DNA of 64,000 bases from Fodinibacter luteus (GTDB lineage: Bacteria; Actinomycetota; Actinomycetes; Actinomycetales; Dermatophilaceae), in contig NZ_BAABGM010000010.1 in the NCBI RefSeq assembly GCF_039541575.1, positions 62,001 to 126,000 on the forward strand. Reading direction: 5' to 3'. Below are positions 24,729 through 32,607 of this stretch, piece after piece. Made by a program: the position numbers and the translations under genes. Each line of letters opens with the position of its first letter. Positions within the stretch are counted from its first letter, which is position 1. The notes below the pieces were generated by a model. That model saw only the letters and a program-made list of their open reading frames with translations, ran no database searches and was not told the DNA's origin.

Positions 24729-25394
24729 ATGGGCGAGATCCTGCGTGAGTACGACATCCTCGGCGCCTTCTGGGTGACGATCCAGCTGTCGGTGCTGTCG
24801 GCGATCGGCTCGCTGCTCATCGGCACGTTCATGGCGGTGCTGCGCGTCTCCCCCATCGCCGTGCTCCGGCTCATCGGCACGAGCTACGTCAACATCGTCC
24901 GCAACACCCCGCTGACGCTGCTCATGGTCTCGAGCGTGCTCGGCATCTCGTTCATCCTCGGCGTGACGCTGTCCGAGGACCTCGCCCGCAACGCCTACTG
25001 GTGGGCGGTCATCATGCTGTCTGTCTACCACGCGGCGTTCGTCTGCGAGGCACTGCGCAGTGGCGTCAACACCATCCCGGCCGGCCAGGCCGAGGCCGCT
25101 CGCTCGATCGGGCTGACCTTCGGGCAGTCGCTCACCCAGGTCCTGCTGCCGCAGGCCTTCCGTGGCTCGATCGCCCCGCTCGGGTCGACCCTCATCGCCC
25201 TCATCAAGAACACCACCGTTGCCGCGGTCATCCTCGGGACCGCCGAGGCCGCCGGCCTGCTCGCCGAGATCACCGAGAACGAGGGGGCCAGCCTGCCGAC
25301 CTTCTTCCTCTTCGCCCTCGGCTTCGTCATCCTCACCCTGCCGCTCGGCATCCTGTTCACCAACCTCTCCCAGCGCCTGGCGGTGAAGCGATGA
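24729..25394 (+). CDS. gluC: Glutamate-type ABC permease 1
   Basis: 221 aa, about five membrane helices. The binding-protein-dependent permease EAA loop reads GQAEAARSIGLTFGQSLTQV, followed by LPQAF. GAGAGGTG precedes the ATG at 24729. The TGA overlaps the next ATG (ATGA at 25391-25394), so the two permeases are coupled and likely form the heterodimeric channel. Confidence 0.87.
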   Translation: MGEILREYDILGAFWVTIQLSVLSAIGSLLIGTFMAVLRVSPIAVLRLIGTSYVNIVRNTPLTLLMVSSVLGISFILGVTLSEDLARNAYWWAVIMLSVYHAAFVCEALRSGVNTIPAGQAEAARSIGLTFGQSLTQVLLPQAFRGSIAPLGSTLIALIKNTTVAAVILGTAEAAGLLAEITENEGASLPTFFLFALGFVILTLPLGILFTNLSQRLAVKR

Positions 25395-26305
25395 GCGCCG
25401 AGAACGTCCTGTTCGACGCTCCGGGGCCGCGGGCCCGACGGCGCCACGCCGTCATCGCGGGCCTCGGCGTCCTCGCGGCGCTGTGGGCGCTGTGGGTCGT
25501 CATCGGGAAGATGAACGAGGCCAACCAGCTCGAGGGCTACATGTGGTCGCCGTTCGTCACCGACCCCGAGGTGTGGACGCAGTACCTCCTGCCCGGGCTG
25601 TGGGAGACCGTCAAGGCCGCGACCCTGTCGGTCGTGCTCGCGGGCATCTTCGGCCTCGTCTTCGGCATGGGCCGCCTGTCACACGTGCGCGCGGTGCGGT
25701 GGGTCGCCGGCGCGGTCGTCGAGTTCTTCCGTTCCGTGCCCGTGCTGCTCATGATGATCTTCTTCTTCTTCGGCTGGTTCTCCCGCTCGGAATGGATCCC
25801 GAACGAGTACGCGCCGCTGCTCGGTGTCGTGCTCGCCCTCACCCTCTACAACGGCTCGGTCATCGCCGAGCTCGTCCGCTCGGGGGTGTACTCCCTGCCC
25901 AAGGGCCAGGCCGAGGCCGGGCTGTCGATCGGGCTCTCCCCGGGTCAGACGCTGCGCTCGATCCAGCTGCCCCAGGCGCTCACGGCGATGCTGCCCGCCC
26001 TCGTCGGCCAGCTCGTCGTCGTCCTCAAGGACACCGCACTCGGCACGATCATCCTCTACCCCGAGCTGCTCACCGCCGCCAAGACGCTCGGGTCGGCCTA
26101 CGCCAACACGGTGCCCGCCTACATCGTCGTCGCCGTCATCTTCATCCTCATCAACTACGCGCTGACCCGCGTGGCCCGCTTCGTCGAGCACTGGCTCAAG
26201 CGGAGGGGGCACACCTCGGGTCCCGTGACGACGACGGCTCCCAACATCGTCACCGGCGTCGGCGAGCCGGGTGCGGTCATGGCCGAGGAGAGCGCCACGA
26301 GGTAG
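25391..26305 (+). CDS. gluD: Glutamate-type ABC permease 2
   Basis: 304 aa. After a short basic N-terminus there is a first helix (VIAGLGVLAALWALWVVIG), an extracytoplasmic stretch, then the permease core with EAA loop GQAEAGLSIGLSPGQTLRSI and LPQAL. The C-tail extends about 45 residues past the last helix. It closes the operon and is followed by a strong terminator at 26321-26349. Confidence 0.87.
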   Translation: MSAENVLFDAPGPRARRRHAVIAGLGVLAALWALWVVIGKMNEANQLEGYMWSPFVTDPEVWTQYLLPGLWETVKAATLSVVLAGIFGLVFGMGRLSHVRAVRWVAGAVVEFFRSVPVLLMMIFFFFGWFSRSEWIPNEYAPLLGVVLALTLYNGSVIAELVRSGVYSLPKGQAEAGLSIGLSPGQTLRSIQLPQALTAMLPALVGQLVVVLKDTALGTIILYPELLTAAKTLGSAYANTVPAYIVVAVIFILINYALTRVARFVEHWLKRRGHTSGPVTTTAPNIVTGVGEPGAVMAEESATR

Positions 26306-26320
26306 CGCTGGCCGACAAGG

Positions 26321-26349
26321 AGGGCCCGCGCCGTGACGGTGCGGGCCCT
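26321..26349 (+). terminator. Terminator of the glu operon
   Basis: AGGGCCCGC (26321-26329) pairs with GCGGGCCCT (26341-26349), and the loop itself contains CCGT/ACGG. It lies 16 bases after the gluD stop and is followed by TTCG. Confidence 0.85.
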
Positions 26350-26354
26350 TCGTC

Positions 26355-26382
26355 GCTCCCCCGGTGGGACTCGAGGCAACAT
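26355..26382 (-). other. tRNA 3'-end-like fragment, possible att scar
   Basis: GCTCCCCCGGT, one mismatch, GGACTCGA here match the 3' end of the tRNA-Asn gene at 27721-27740 in the same orientation, and CCCTTCG just outside matches as well. The rest of the tRNA is missing. A duplicated tRNA 3' end is the usual footprint of integrase-mediated insertion. The segment between this and tRNA-Asn (about 1.37 kb) carries higBA. Confidence 0.5.
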
Positions 26383-26397
26383 CACGGTTGCACCGCT

Positions 26398-26423
26398 CGT
26401 CTACCCCGTTCGTCTACCCCGTT
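26398..26423 (+). repeat. Two tandem 13-bp units
   Basis: CGTCTACCCCGTT occurs twice in tandem (26398-26410, 26411-26423), with a partial third CGTC. Otherwise I see no gene in 26306-26736. Confidence 0.8.
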
Positions 26424-26484
26424 CGTCGGACAGCCTCGATGGCGGCAGTAAGGCAGGCGGCGGTTCGCAGGCGGGCGACGTCAT

Positions 26485-26542
26485 CGAGTGAGCAGGACAC
26501 GCCCGGCGTCGCCCTCGATCCCGGGCATGTCCTGCTCACTCG
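26485..26542. repeat. Long 22-bp-arm inverted repeat
   Basis: Bases 26485-26506 (starting CGAGTGAGCAGGACA) are the reverse complement of 26521-26542 with one mismatch, around a 14-base spacer. It lies 17 bases before the second 85-bp repeat copy and 195 bases downstream of the higA stop. It could be a terminator for higA on the minus strand, but its arm length is unusual for that. Confidence 0.85.
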
Positions 26543-26559
26543 TGTGGTCGATCTGGCCA

Positions 26560-26644
26560 AGGGTGATGCAGAGGGCGCGTTCTATCGCGCGGTGTGCATC
26601 ACCGGACTCATCCGGGTTGGAGGCGGAACATCCGCTCCTGCCGC
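26560..26644 (+). repeat. 85-bp structured dispersed repeat, copy 2
   Basis: This copy differs from 6950-7034 at three of 85 bases and keeps both hairpins: GGTGATGCA/TGCATCACC with inner GCGCG/CGCGC, and GGAGGCGGA/TCCGCTCC. The sequences immediately outside the 85 bases are unrelated between the copies, so the element has defined ends. Confidence 0.8.
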
Positions 26645-26736
26645 CGGGGCACCGACTCTCCCGTCGGTCCCGACCCTGCTGCGACGTGACGCGCGGGGCG
26701 AGCGAGCCCGCGCGCTCATCCCCCGACGCGTGGTGG

Positions 26737-27030
26737 TCAGGCGCTCTGTAGCGGCTGGATGTCGTCGAGTGCGCCTCCGAGGTGGTCCTTCTCGATCTCG
26801 AGGTCGTACCGGGTCTGGAGGTTGAGCCAGAACCGGTCGGTGGTCGCGAAGAAGCGAGCCAGCCGCAGCGCGGTGTCGGCCGTGATCCGGCGCTTGCCGT
26901 GGACGATCTCGTTGATCCGCCGCGGGGGGACACCGATGGAGACAGCCAGCCGGTGCTGGGTGACCTCCAATGGGACGAGGAACTCCTCGAGGAGGACCTC
27001 ACCGGGGTGGATGGGCGCAATGGTTGCCAT
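26737..27030 (-). CDS. higA: HigA-type antitoxin
   Basis: 97 aa from ATG at 27030; AAGGAGG overlaps the end of higB. It opens with IHPGEVLLEEFLVPLEVTQH, the classic HigA/VapI N-terminus, then an Xre helix-turn-helix LAVSIGVPPRRINEIVHGKR and a C-terminal ALRLARFF...FWLNLQ. It should neutralise HigB and repress the pair by binding the palindrome at the promoter. The toxin gene is upstream, as is usual in higBA. Confidence 0.9.
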   Translation of the reverse strand: MATIAPIHPGEVLLEEFLVPLEVTQHRLAVSIGVPPRRINEIVHGKRRITADTALRLARFFATTDRFWLNLQTRYDLEIEKDHLGGALDDIQPLQSA

Positions 27031-27044
27031 GTGTGTGCCTCCTT

Positions 27045-27326
27045 CTAGTGGTCGTCGACGATCCCGACGTCTTCGGGGCCACCTGGGGTCCAGACGAAGC
27101 AGACCCGCCACTGCTGGTTGATCCGGATGCTGTGTTGTCCCGCTCGATCGCCCTTGAGCGCTTCGAGCCGGTTCCCCGGCGGGACCTCGAGGTCGTCCAG
27201 GACTTCGGCGGCATCGAGCATGACGAGCTTGCGTAGGGCGGTTCGTTCGATCCGGGAGTCGAACCTCTTGGTGCGTTGTCGTGCCCAGAGCCGCTCGGTG
27301 GGTGCGTCTCCGAACGACCTGATCAC
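27045..27326 (-). CDS. higB: HigB-type mRNA interferase toxin
   Basis: 93 aa from GTG at 27326, right behind a TATGCT -10 box (leaderless). Typical HigB features are TERLWARQRTKRF near the N-terminus, LRKLVMLDAAEVLDDLEVPP, NRLEALKGDR and INQQWRVCFVW. Members cleave mRNA on the ribosome when free of antitoxin. The stop (27045-27047) lies 14 bases before the higA ATG. Confidence 0.92.
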   Translation of the reverse strand: MIRSFGDAPTERLWARQRTKRFDSRIERTALRKLVMLDAAEVLDDLEVPPGNRLEALKGDRAGQHSIRINQQWRVCFVWTPGGPEDVGIVDDH

Positions 27327-27332
27327 CCATCG

Positions 27333-27354
27333 AGCATAACGCGACGCGTTATGC
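27333..27354 (-). promoter_or_regulatory. higBA promoter overlapped by a 21-bp palindrome
   Basis: GCATAACGCG (27334-27343) is mirrored perfectly at 27345-27354 around A27344. The minus-strand -10 TATGCT (27338-27333) sits inside one arm, 6 bases before the higB GTG. Binding of HigA or HigBA here would block RNA polymerase, giving autoregulation. Confidence 0.8.
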
Positions 27355-27571
27355 CCCGTCCAGCCGTGGCACGCAGCGTGCGGCCGTGCCGAGAACGTCA
27401 TGCACATGCAGGTCCGTGTGGCTACCGGCACAGGGACGCCACGCGACGGCTTCAAGGCCGGCACTCGAACGTTCGCCTCCACTCATCGCGCCCCAGCCAG
27501 ACCCCTCCGAAACCGCCGCTCACTGGCTGCGGCGGCTGGCTCGGACCTGCGGCACGGGAACGACGAGCGGT
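27355..27571. other. Non-coding stretch upstream of higBA
   Basis: No convincing gene is visible. Short open frames on both strands lack ribosome sites and family similarity. The base composition is slightly lower in GC than the neighbours near 27480-27540. Confidence 0.5.
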
Positions 27572-27670
27572 GCATCCGTCGCTGCAACCACCAGCCAGGC
27601 ATCCGTCGCTGCACACCGCCAGGCATCCGTCGCTGCACCACCGCCAGTCATCCGTCGCTGCAACCACCAG
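27572..27670 (+). repeat. Four copies of CATCCGTCGCTGCA
   Basis: The 14-base core starts at 27573, 27600, 27624 and 27649 (periods 27, 24, 25), with CCACCAGC or CCGCCAG spacers. Spacers are too short and too similar for a CRISPR. The array lies downstream of tRNA-Asn and its terminator. Confidence 0.85.
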
Positions 27671-27675
27671 CAGAA

Positions 27676-27713
27676 AGGCCCCCGAACTCGCGTTTCCGCA
27701 GTTCAGAGGCCCT
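27676..27713 (-). terminator. Terminator of tRNA-Asn
   Basis: On the minus strand AGGGCCTCTGAACT pairs with AGTTCGGGGGCCT around GCGGAAACGCG, followed by TTTCT. It starts 8 bases after the tRNA 3' end and is the most intrinsic-like terminator in the window. Confidence 0.8.
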
Positions 27714-27721
27714 TCGCCGTG

Positions 27722-27794
27722 CTCCCCCGGTTGGACTCGAACCAACAACCCTCCGGTTAACAGCCGAATGCTCTGCCAGTTGAGCTACAGGGGA
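27722..27794 (-). tRNA. tRNA-Asn (GTT)
   Basis: 73 nt without encoded CCA. Acceptor TCCCCTG pairs with CGGGGGA, D-arm AGCTCAACTGGCAGAGCA, anticodon loop CTGTTAA (anticodon complement at 27759-27761), T-arm GTTGG TTCGAGT CCAAC, discriminator G. All features fit tRNA-Asn. Confidence 0.96.
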
Positions 27795-27867
27795 AAGGCC
27801 ACCGCGGGATCGCCGCAGCGGCGCTCGCACACGATAGCAAAGTCGCGAGCGGCCACGAAAACGGCCC

Positions 27868-27912
27868 CGGTCAGGTCAGCCCGGTCAGGTCAGCCCGGTC
27901 AGGTCAGCCCGG
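27868..27912 (+). repeat. Three tandem 15-bp units at a gene 3' end
   Basis: CGGTCAGGTCAGCCC repeats three times (27868-27912), running across the stop codon of the minus-strand gene at 27899. The last unit is coding and the others follow the stop. Confidence 0.85.
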
Positions 27913-28480
27913 TCTGCTCGCGCACCCGCTCGAGGCCCTCGCGCAGCTGCTCCGCGACGCCCGGGTCGGTGCTGCGCACGCCTGAGCCGAGCACCGCCTG
28001 GCTGAGCAACGCACCGCTCGCGAGGTCACGCCGCACGACGACCCGGGCCGTGCGACGCTCGCCCAGGTCGAGCACCTCCGCGAGCACGACGGAGGCCTGC
28101 ACCCGCTCGCGCAGCGTCTCGGGGAGCATCCCCGGCTCGCTGAGCACGAACCGCGCGGGGGGGTGCCCGTCGACCCAGCTGACCCGCAGGATGCCGTCCT
28201 CACCGCTCCACGAGCCGGCGTCGACGAGGTGCCACGGCCGCGAAAGGGTGACGCGCGCGGCATCCGGGCCGGGCTCGGCGCCGGTCGCAGGAGCGGGCTC
28301 GGCGCCGGTCGTGGGCCCGGTCGCCACGGCGTAGAGGCGGTGCCGGCCGGCGACGACCGTGCCGCCGCCCACGGCATCCACGGCCCACGCGAGGAGTCGC
28401 TCGCCGCCGCCGGGTGCGATGGCTGCGGCGACCCGGGGGGGCACCGGCGGGCGGCGCAGGCCGCTCCACTCGAGCCTCAT
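27899..28480 (-). CDS. Unknown protein coupled to dnaG
   Basis: 193 aa; its ATG overlaps the dnaG stop (ATGA). I do not recognise a family with confidence. It opens MRLEWSGLRRPPVPPRVAAA, has beta-rich segments (GTVVAGRHRLYAVATG, PWHLVDAGSWSGEDGILRVS) like a PH-type fold, then a helical C-terminus ending LREGLERVREQTGL. No signal peptide or membrane segment. Translational coupling to primase is the main context. Confidence 0.7.
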   Translation of the reverse strand: MRLEWSGLRRPPVPPRVAAAIAPGGGERLLAWAVDAVGGGTVVAGRHRLYAVATGPTTGAEPAPATGAEPGPDAARVTLSRPWHLVDAGSWSGEDGILRVSWVDGHPPARFVLSEPGMLPETLRERVQASVVLAEVLDLGERRTARVVVRRDLASGALLSQAVLGSGVRSTDPGVAEQLREGLERVREQTGLT

Positions 28481-30417
28481 GACGCACCCGCCTCACGCAG
28501 CGCGACCCGGTCGAGCTCGAGGCGGTGCAGGACCATGGTGCGCTCCCGGAGGTCGGCGGGGTCGGCGTCGGGGTCGTTCTGTGCGCGCCGGACGGCCGCC
28601 GTCGCGTCGGCGATGAGGCGGCCGAGGTGGGCGTCACGCACCCCCGCGACGAGCGAGTCGAGGTAGCGCTGCGGGGGAAGCCCGCTCGCGGCGTCGTAGC
28701 GCGTCGGCAGCGAGGCGACCGACAGCTCGGCGACGAGCCCGCGCACGGACAGCGGCGCGGCCTCACCGACCGCCGCGACCCAGCCGGCCGTGGAGCCGCG
28801 GCGCGCGGCGGGCGCCGCGATCCGGATGCCGTCGAGCACCGCCCGGTGGGCCGGCGCGGTGAAGGCCTCGGGCTCGAGGGAGGCGACGGTCTCGTCCCCG
28901 AACTGCTGCGGGTACTGGATGAGGGCCTGGAGCAGCTGCCGTTCGGTGAACACGACGGGGTCGCGCAGGTTCGGCACGGGCAGGGATGCCGCCGCCTCAC
29001 CGGGCCCCGGCTCGGGCACCTCGTCGGTGCTCGCCGGGCGGTGGCGGCGCTCGCCGGCGTCGTCGTGGCGCAGCCGACCCGCCCGGCGCACCTCGGCGGC
29101 GAGCTGCTCGACCTCGATGCCGAGCCATCCGGAGACGGTGCGGGTGTACTCGGGCCGCAGGCTCGTGTCGCGGATCGACCCGATGATGGGCGCGACCGCC
29201 TTCATCGCCTCCACCCGTCCCTCGGCGGTGTCGAGGTCGTAGCGCCGGATCGTCGTGCGGACCGCGAACTCGAACATCGGCACCGCGTCGTCGACGAGGG
29301 CGCGCACCGACGACTCGCCCCTGGCCAGCCGCAGCTCGCACGGGTCCATGCCGTCGGGGGCGACGGCGACGAACGACTGGGCGGCCCAGCGCTGGTCCTC
29401 GCCGAAGGCCTTCATCGCGGCCTTCTGCCCCGCGGCGTCACCATCGAAGGTGAACACGACGCGTGCGGGCGGGCCGTCGGTCTCGTCGCGCATGATCCGG
29501 CGCAGCACCTTGATGTGGTCGACGCCGAACGCGGTGCCGCACGTCGCGACGGCCTCCCCGACCCCGGACAGGTGCGCCGCCATGACGTCGGTGTAGCCCT
29601 CGACGACGACGGCCCGCCGTTGCGAGGCGATGGCCTTCTTCGCCGCGTCGAGGCCGTAGAGCACGTGCGACTTCTTGTAGATCGGCGTCTCCGCGGTGTT
29701 GAGGTACTTCGCCGCGATGCGGTCGTCGTCGAAGAGGCGACGCGCGCCGAAGCCGATGGTGTCGCCGGTCGTGTCACGGATCGGCCAGACGAGCCGACCG
29801 CGGAACCGGTCGTAGAGGCCGCGGCTGCCCCGCCCGCACAACCCCGCGGTGACGAGCTCGGCCTCGGTGAAGCCCCGCTCGCGCAGGTGGCGGGCGAGGG
29901 CCTCGCCACCCTGGGGGGCGAACCCGACGCCGAACTGCTCGGCGGCGGCGCCGTCGAACCCGCGGTCGCGCAGGAAGTCGCGCCCGGCGCGGGCCTCGGG
30001 TCGGCCGGTGTCGAGCAGGAGGGAGGCGTAGAACTCCTGGGCCACCCGGTGCGCCTCGACGAGCCGCGCTCGGGTGCCGAGCGAGACCCCGCCCTCGCGG
30101 GGCCCGCCGCCCTCGTCGTAGCGCAGCTCGAGGCCGAGCTTGCCGGCGAGCCGCTCGATCGCCTCGGTGAACGTCAGGTGCTCGACGTTCTGGACGAACG
30201 CGATGACGTCGCCACTCTCGCCGCAGCCGAAGCAGTGGTACGTGCCGACGGCCGGGCGCACCGTGAAGCTGGGGGTTTTCTCGTCGTGGAACGGGCACAG
30301 CCCCTTGAGCGACCCGACGCCGGCAGGCCGCAGCGTCACGTGGTCGCGGACGACGTCCTCGATGGACGTGCGCTCCTTGACCGTCGTGATGTCCTCGGAC
30401 CTGATCCGACCCGCCAC
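28477..30417 (-). CDS. dnaG: DNA primase
   Basis: 646 aa from GTG at 30417, with AGGAGG 4 bases upstream. The zinc ribbon is CPFH (Cys41, His44) and CFGC (Cys62, Cys65). The Toprim domain shows EGYTDVMAAH and FTFDGDAAGQ. The C-terminal part (about 440-646) is the helicase-binding region. It makes RNA primers for replication. dgt lies 26 bases upstream on the same strand, a common actinobacterial neighbourhood. Confidence 0.95.
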   Translation of the reverse strand: MAGRIRSEDITTVKERTSIEDVVRDHVTLRPAGVGSLKGLCPFHDEKTPSFTVRPAVGTYHCFGCGESGDVIAFVQNVEHLTFTEAIERLAGKLGLELRYDEGGGPREGGVSLGTRARLVEAHRVAQEFYASLLLDTGRPEARAGRDFLRDRGFDGAAAEQFGVGFAPQGGEALARHLRERGFTEAELVTAGLCGRGSRGLYDRFRGRLVWPIRDTTGDTIGFGARRLFDDDRIAAKYLNTAETPIYKKSHVLYGLDAAKKAIASQRRAVVVEGYTDVMAAHLSGVGEAVATCGTAFGVDHIKVLRRIMRDETDGPPARVVFTFDGDAAGQKAAMKAFGEDQRWAAQSFVAVAPDGMDPCELRLARGESSVRALVDDAVPMFEFAVRTTIRRYDLDTAEGRVEAMKAVAPIIGSIRDTSLRPEYTRTVSGWLGIEVEQLAAEVRRAGRLRHDDAGERRHRPASTDEVPEPGPGEAAASLPVPNLRDPVVFTERQLLQALIQYPQQFGDETVASLEPEAFTAPAHRAVLDGIRIAAPAARRGSTAGWVAAVGEAAPLSVRGLVAELSVASLPTRYDAASGLPPQRYLDSLVAGVRDAHLGRLIADATAAVRRAQNDPDADPADLRERTMVLHRLELDRVALREAGAS

Positions 30418-30443
30418 GCATCCTCCTGACGTATGCCGCGAGT

Positions 30444-31685
30444 CTAGGTCGTGCCGGGGCGGCACCAGCGCCGGTGCAGGGCGAGGGCCCGGACGTCGGT
30501 CAGCGAGGCGACCTGGTCGACGAGCACCCGCAGCGCGCCGGCATCCCCCGCGGCCGCGTCCCAGTCGGCGCGCAGGTCGGGGTCGAGCCGGTCGGGGTCG
30601 GCCCCGTAGGCCGCGAGGAGCTCCGCGACGACCTCGCGTTGCCGGGCGTGGAGGGCGACGCGCTCGGCCGCGTGCATGACGTAGTGGGCGGCGACCGCCT
30701 TGAGCACGGCGCACTCGGCCCGTGACGCGCGGGGGACGACGAGACGCCCCGCGTGCCGGGTGAGCGGCCCCGGGCCGTGCTCGGCGCGGGTCGCCTGCTC
30801 GACGGCCACGACGAACCGCCCGATGAGGTGCGAGGTCATGTCCTTGAGGGCGGCGAGCGCCGGGCGGGAACCGTCGAAGGTGGCCGGGACGGCGCCGGTC
30901 GCGAGGAGCCGCTCGAGGGCGGCACCGAGCTCGTCGGCGCCGAGGTCGGGCTCGTAGATCTCGCCGGCGACGCCGAGCACGGCCTCGACGTCGGCGCGGT
31001 CGCGCAGCCGGCGCGGGTCGAGCCAGCCGGACGCCACGGCATCCTCGACGTCGTGCACCGAGTAGGCGACGTCGTCGGACCAGTCCATGACCTCGGCCTC
31101 GACGGACCGCCGGCCCTCGGGCGCGCCGGCGCGGAACCAGCCGAAGACGTCGAGGTCGTCGTCGTAGACGCCGAACTTCACGGTGGGGTGCGGGGAGGCG
31201 CCGCGCCGCCACGGGTACTTCGTCGCCGCGTCGAGGCTGGCCCGGGTGAGGTTGAGCCCGGCGGAGCGACCGTCAGGGCGGGCGCGCTTGGCCTCGAGCC
31301 GGGTCAGCAGCCGCAGGGTCTGGGCGTTGCCCTCGAAGCCGCCGATGCCTGCCGCGACGGCGTCGAGGGCGGTCTCCCCGTTGTGCCCGAACGGGGGGTG
31401 GCCGAGGTCGTGCGCGAGGCACGCGGTGTCGACGACGTCGGCGTTGCAGCCCAGGGCCGCGCCGAACTCCCGGCCGATCTGGGCCACCTCGAGGGAGTGG
31501 GTGAGCCGGTTGCGCACGAAGTCGTCGCTGCCCGGCTGGACGACCTGGGTCTTCGCGGAGAGCCGCCGCAGGCTCGCCGAGTGCAGCAGGCGGGCCCGGT
31601 CTCGGGCGAAGTCGTCGCGGTCGGCACGCTTGTGGGCGGGGTCCTCGGCGACCCAGCGCTCCCGGTCGCGCTCGGTGTAGGTCAC
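30444..31685 (-). CDS. dgt: dGTP triphosphohydrolase-like HD enzyme
   Basis: 413 aa from GTG at 31685, 7 bases behind TAGGCT (leaderless). HD-domain metal ligands appear in RLTHSLEVAQIGR and CLAHDLGHPPFGHNGE, with a later Asp in EVMDWSDDVAYSVHDVED, where the fold is completed. The enzyme hydrolyses dNTPs, classically dGTP, to nucleoside and triphosphate. Its position before dnaG is conserved in actinobacteria. Confidence 0.9.
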   Translation of the reverse strand: MTYTERDRERWVAEDPAHKRADRDDFARDRARLLHSASLRRLSAKTQVVQPGSDDFVRNRLTHSLEVAQIGREFGAALGCNADVVDTACLAHDLGHPPFGHNGETALDAVAAGIGGFEGNAQTLRLLTRLEAKRARPDGRSAGLNLTRASLDAATKYPWRRGASPHPTVKFGVYDDDLDVFGWFRAGAPEGRRSVEAEVMDWSDDVAYSVHDVEDAVASGWLDPRRLRDRADVEAVLGVAGEIYEPDLGADELGAALERLLATGAVPATFDGSRPALAALKDMTSHLIGRFVVAVEQATRAEHGPGPLTRHAGRLVVPRASRAECAVLKAVAAHYVMHAAERVALHARQREVVAELLAAYGADPDRLDPDLRADWDAAAGDAGALRVLVDQVASLTDVRALALHRRWCRPGTT

Positions 31686-31695
31686 GGCCGCGAGC

Positions 31696-32439
31696 CTACG
31701 GCGCGGGGATGCCGTCCGGCCCCGTCGCGGGCTCCGGCTGCGGTGCCTCGGTGGCTGGCACGGCGGCGTCAGCAGCGGTGGCGGCGGCAGCAGCGGCGGA
31801 GGCACCGCGCTCAACCCACCGGGGCGGGGTGCCGTAGCGCTGCGGTGGGACGAGCCGCCCGGCGGCGCAGTCGTCGACGAGCTGGGCCATCCGGCGCTCG
31901 CGGGTCGCCTGCTGCTTGGCGGTCATGACCCAGTGGGTGACCTGCCGCCGGTAGGTGGGCGTCGCGACCTCCCAGAACGCCGCCGCGGCGGGGTGCCCGG
32001 CGAGCCGGGCCGCCAGCTCGGGCGCGAGCTCGACCCCGTCGCCCTCGAAGCTGTAGACGCCGCTGCGGTCGGAGCGCCGCCGGGCGAAGGCCGCCAGCCC
32101 GCTCGGTCGCATCCGCCCCTGGGCCGTGAGCTCCTCGACCGCGGCGATGTTGACGGTGCTCCAGTTGCTGCCGGGCTTGCGGGGGGTCCAGCGCTGGCGG
32201 GTCGTGTCGTCGTCGATGCGCTGCGCCTTGCTGTCGATCCAGCCCCAGCACAGGGCCTCGCGCACGGCATCGGCCCAGGTGAGCCCGCGGTCGGCGACGT
32301 GCTTCTTGCGCAGGCCCATCCACAGCTCGGTGGCCGTGTCGTGGTGGAGCTCGAGCCAGCGACCGAACTCGGCGGCGTCGCCGAAGAACAGCGCGGGCCG
32401 GTCGGGGGTGCCCCCCGGGGTGCCGACCTGCTCTGCCAT
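31696..32439 (-). CDS. YdeI/OmpD-associated family protein
   Basis: 247 aa from ATG at 32439, 7 bases after TAGGTT (leaderless). The core (about residues 15-195) has FGRWLELHHDTATELWMGLR, LCWGWIDSKAQRIDDDT, RWTPRKPGSNWSTVNI and VTHWVMTAKQQATRERR, the family signature. The last 45 residues are Ala/Pro-rich. Cytosolic; no verified biochemical role is known to me. Confidence 0.85.
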   Translation of the reverse strand: MAEQVGTPGGTPDRPALFFGDAAEFGRWLELHHDTATELWMGLRKKHVADRGLTWADAVREALCWGWIDSKAQRIDDDTTRQRWTPRKPGSNWSTVNIAAVEELTAQGRMRPSGLAAFARRRSDRSGVYSFEGDGVELAPELAARLAGHPAAAAFWEVATPTYRRQVTHWVMTAKQQATRERRMAQLVDDCAAGRLVPPQRYGTPPRWVERGASAAAAAATAADAAVPATEAPQPEPATGPDGIPAP

Positions 32440-32450
32440 GCAGCCCAACC

Positions 32451-32522
32451 TAGCGACGCCGTCCGACACCCGGGTAGCGACGCCGTCCGACAGCCGGGTA
32501 GCGACGCCGTCCGACACCCCGG
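32451..32522 (+). repeat. Three tandem 24-bp units
   Basis: TAGCGACGCCGTCCGACACC plus CGGG repeats at 32451-32474, 32475-32498 and 32499-32522 with single-base changes. The first unit abuts the -10 box of the YdeI-like gene, so copies may have spread from that promoter edge. Confidence 0.9.
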
Positions 32523-32558
32523 CTGCGGCGGCGGACGACCCAGCCGTCAGTCACCACT

Positions 32559-32601
32559 CGGCGAAACCGGGGTTCTGGCACCGGTTCCGCCGACCCTTGT
32601 C
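32559..32601 (+). repeat. Left inverted repeat beside the DUF559 gene
   Basis: This 43-base segment is 33/43 identical to the reverse complement of 33610-33652. The shared core includes CCGGGGT, TGGCAC and GGTT. It ends 6 bases before the stop of the intervening gene. Confidence 0.7.
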
Positions 32602-32607
32602 GTCGGC

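Noticed and set aside
27572..27670. CRISPR-like short repeats
   Set aside because: Four 14-base cores with 10-13 base spacers that resemble each other, no cas genes; a simple tandem array.
27360..28334. Plus-strand open frames over tRNA-Asn and repeats
   Set aside because: They run through a tRNA, a terminator and tandem repeats, and lack recognisable domains.
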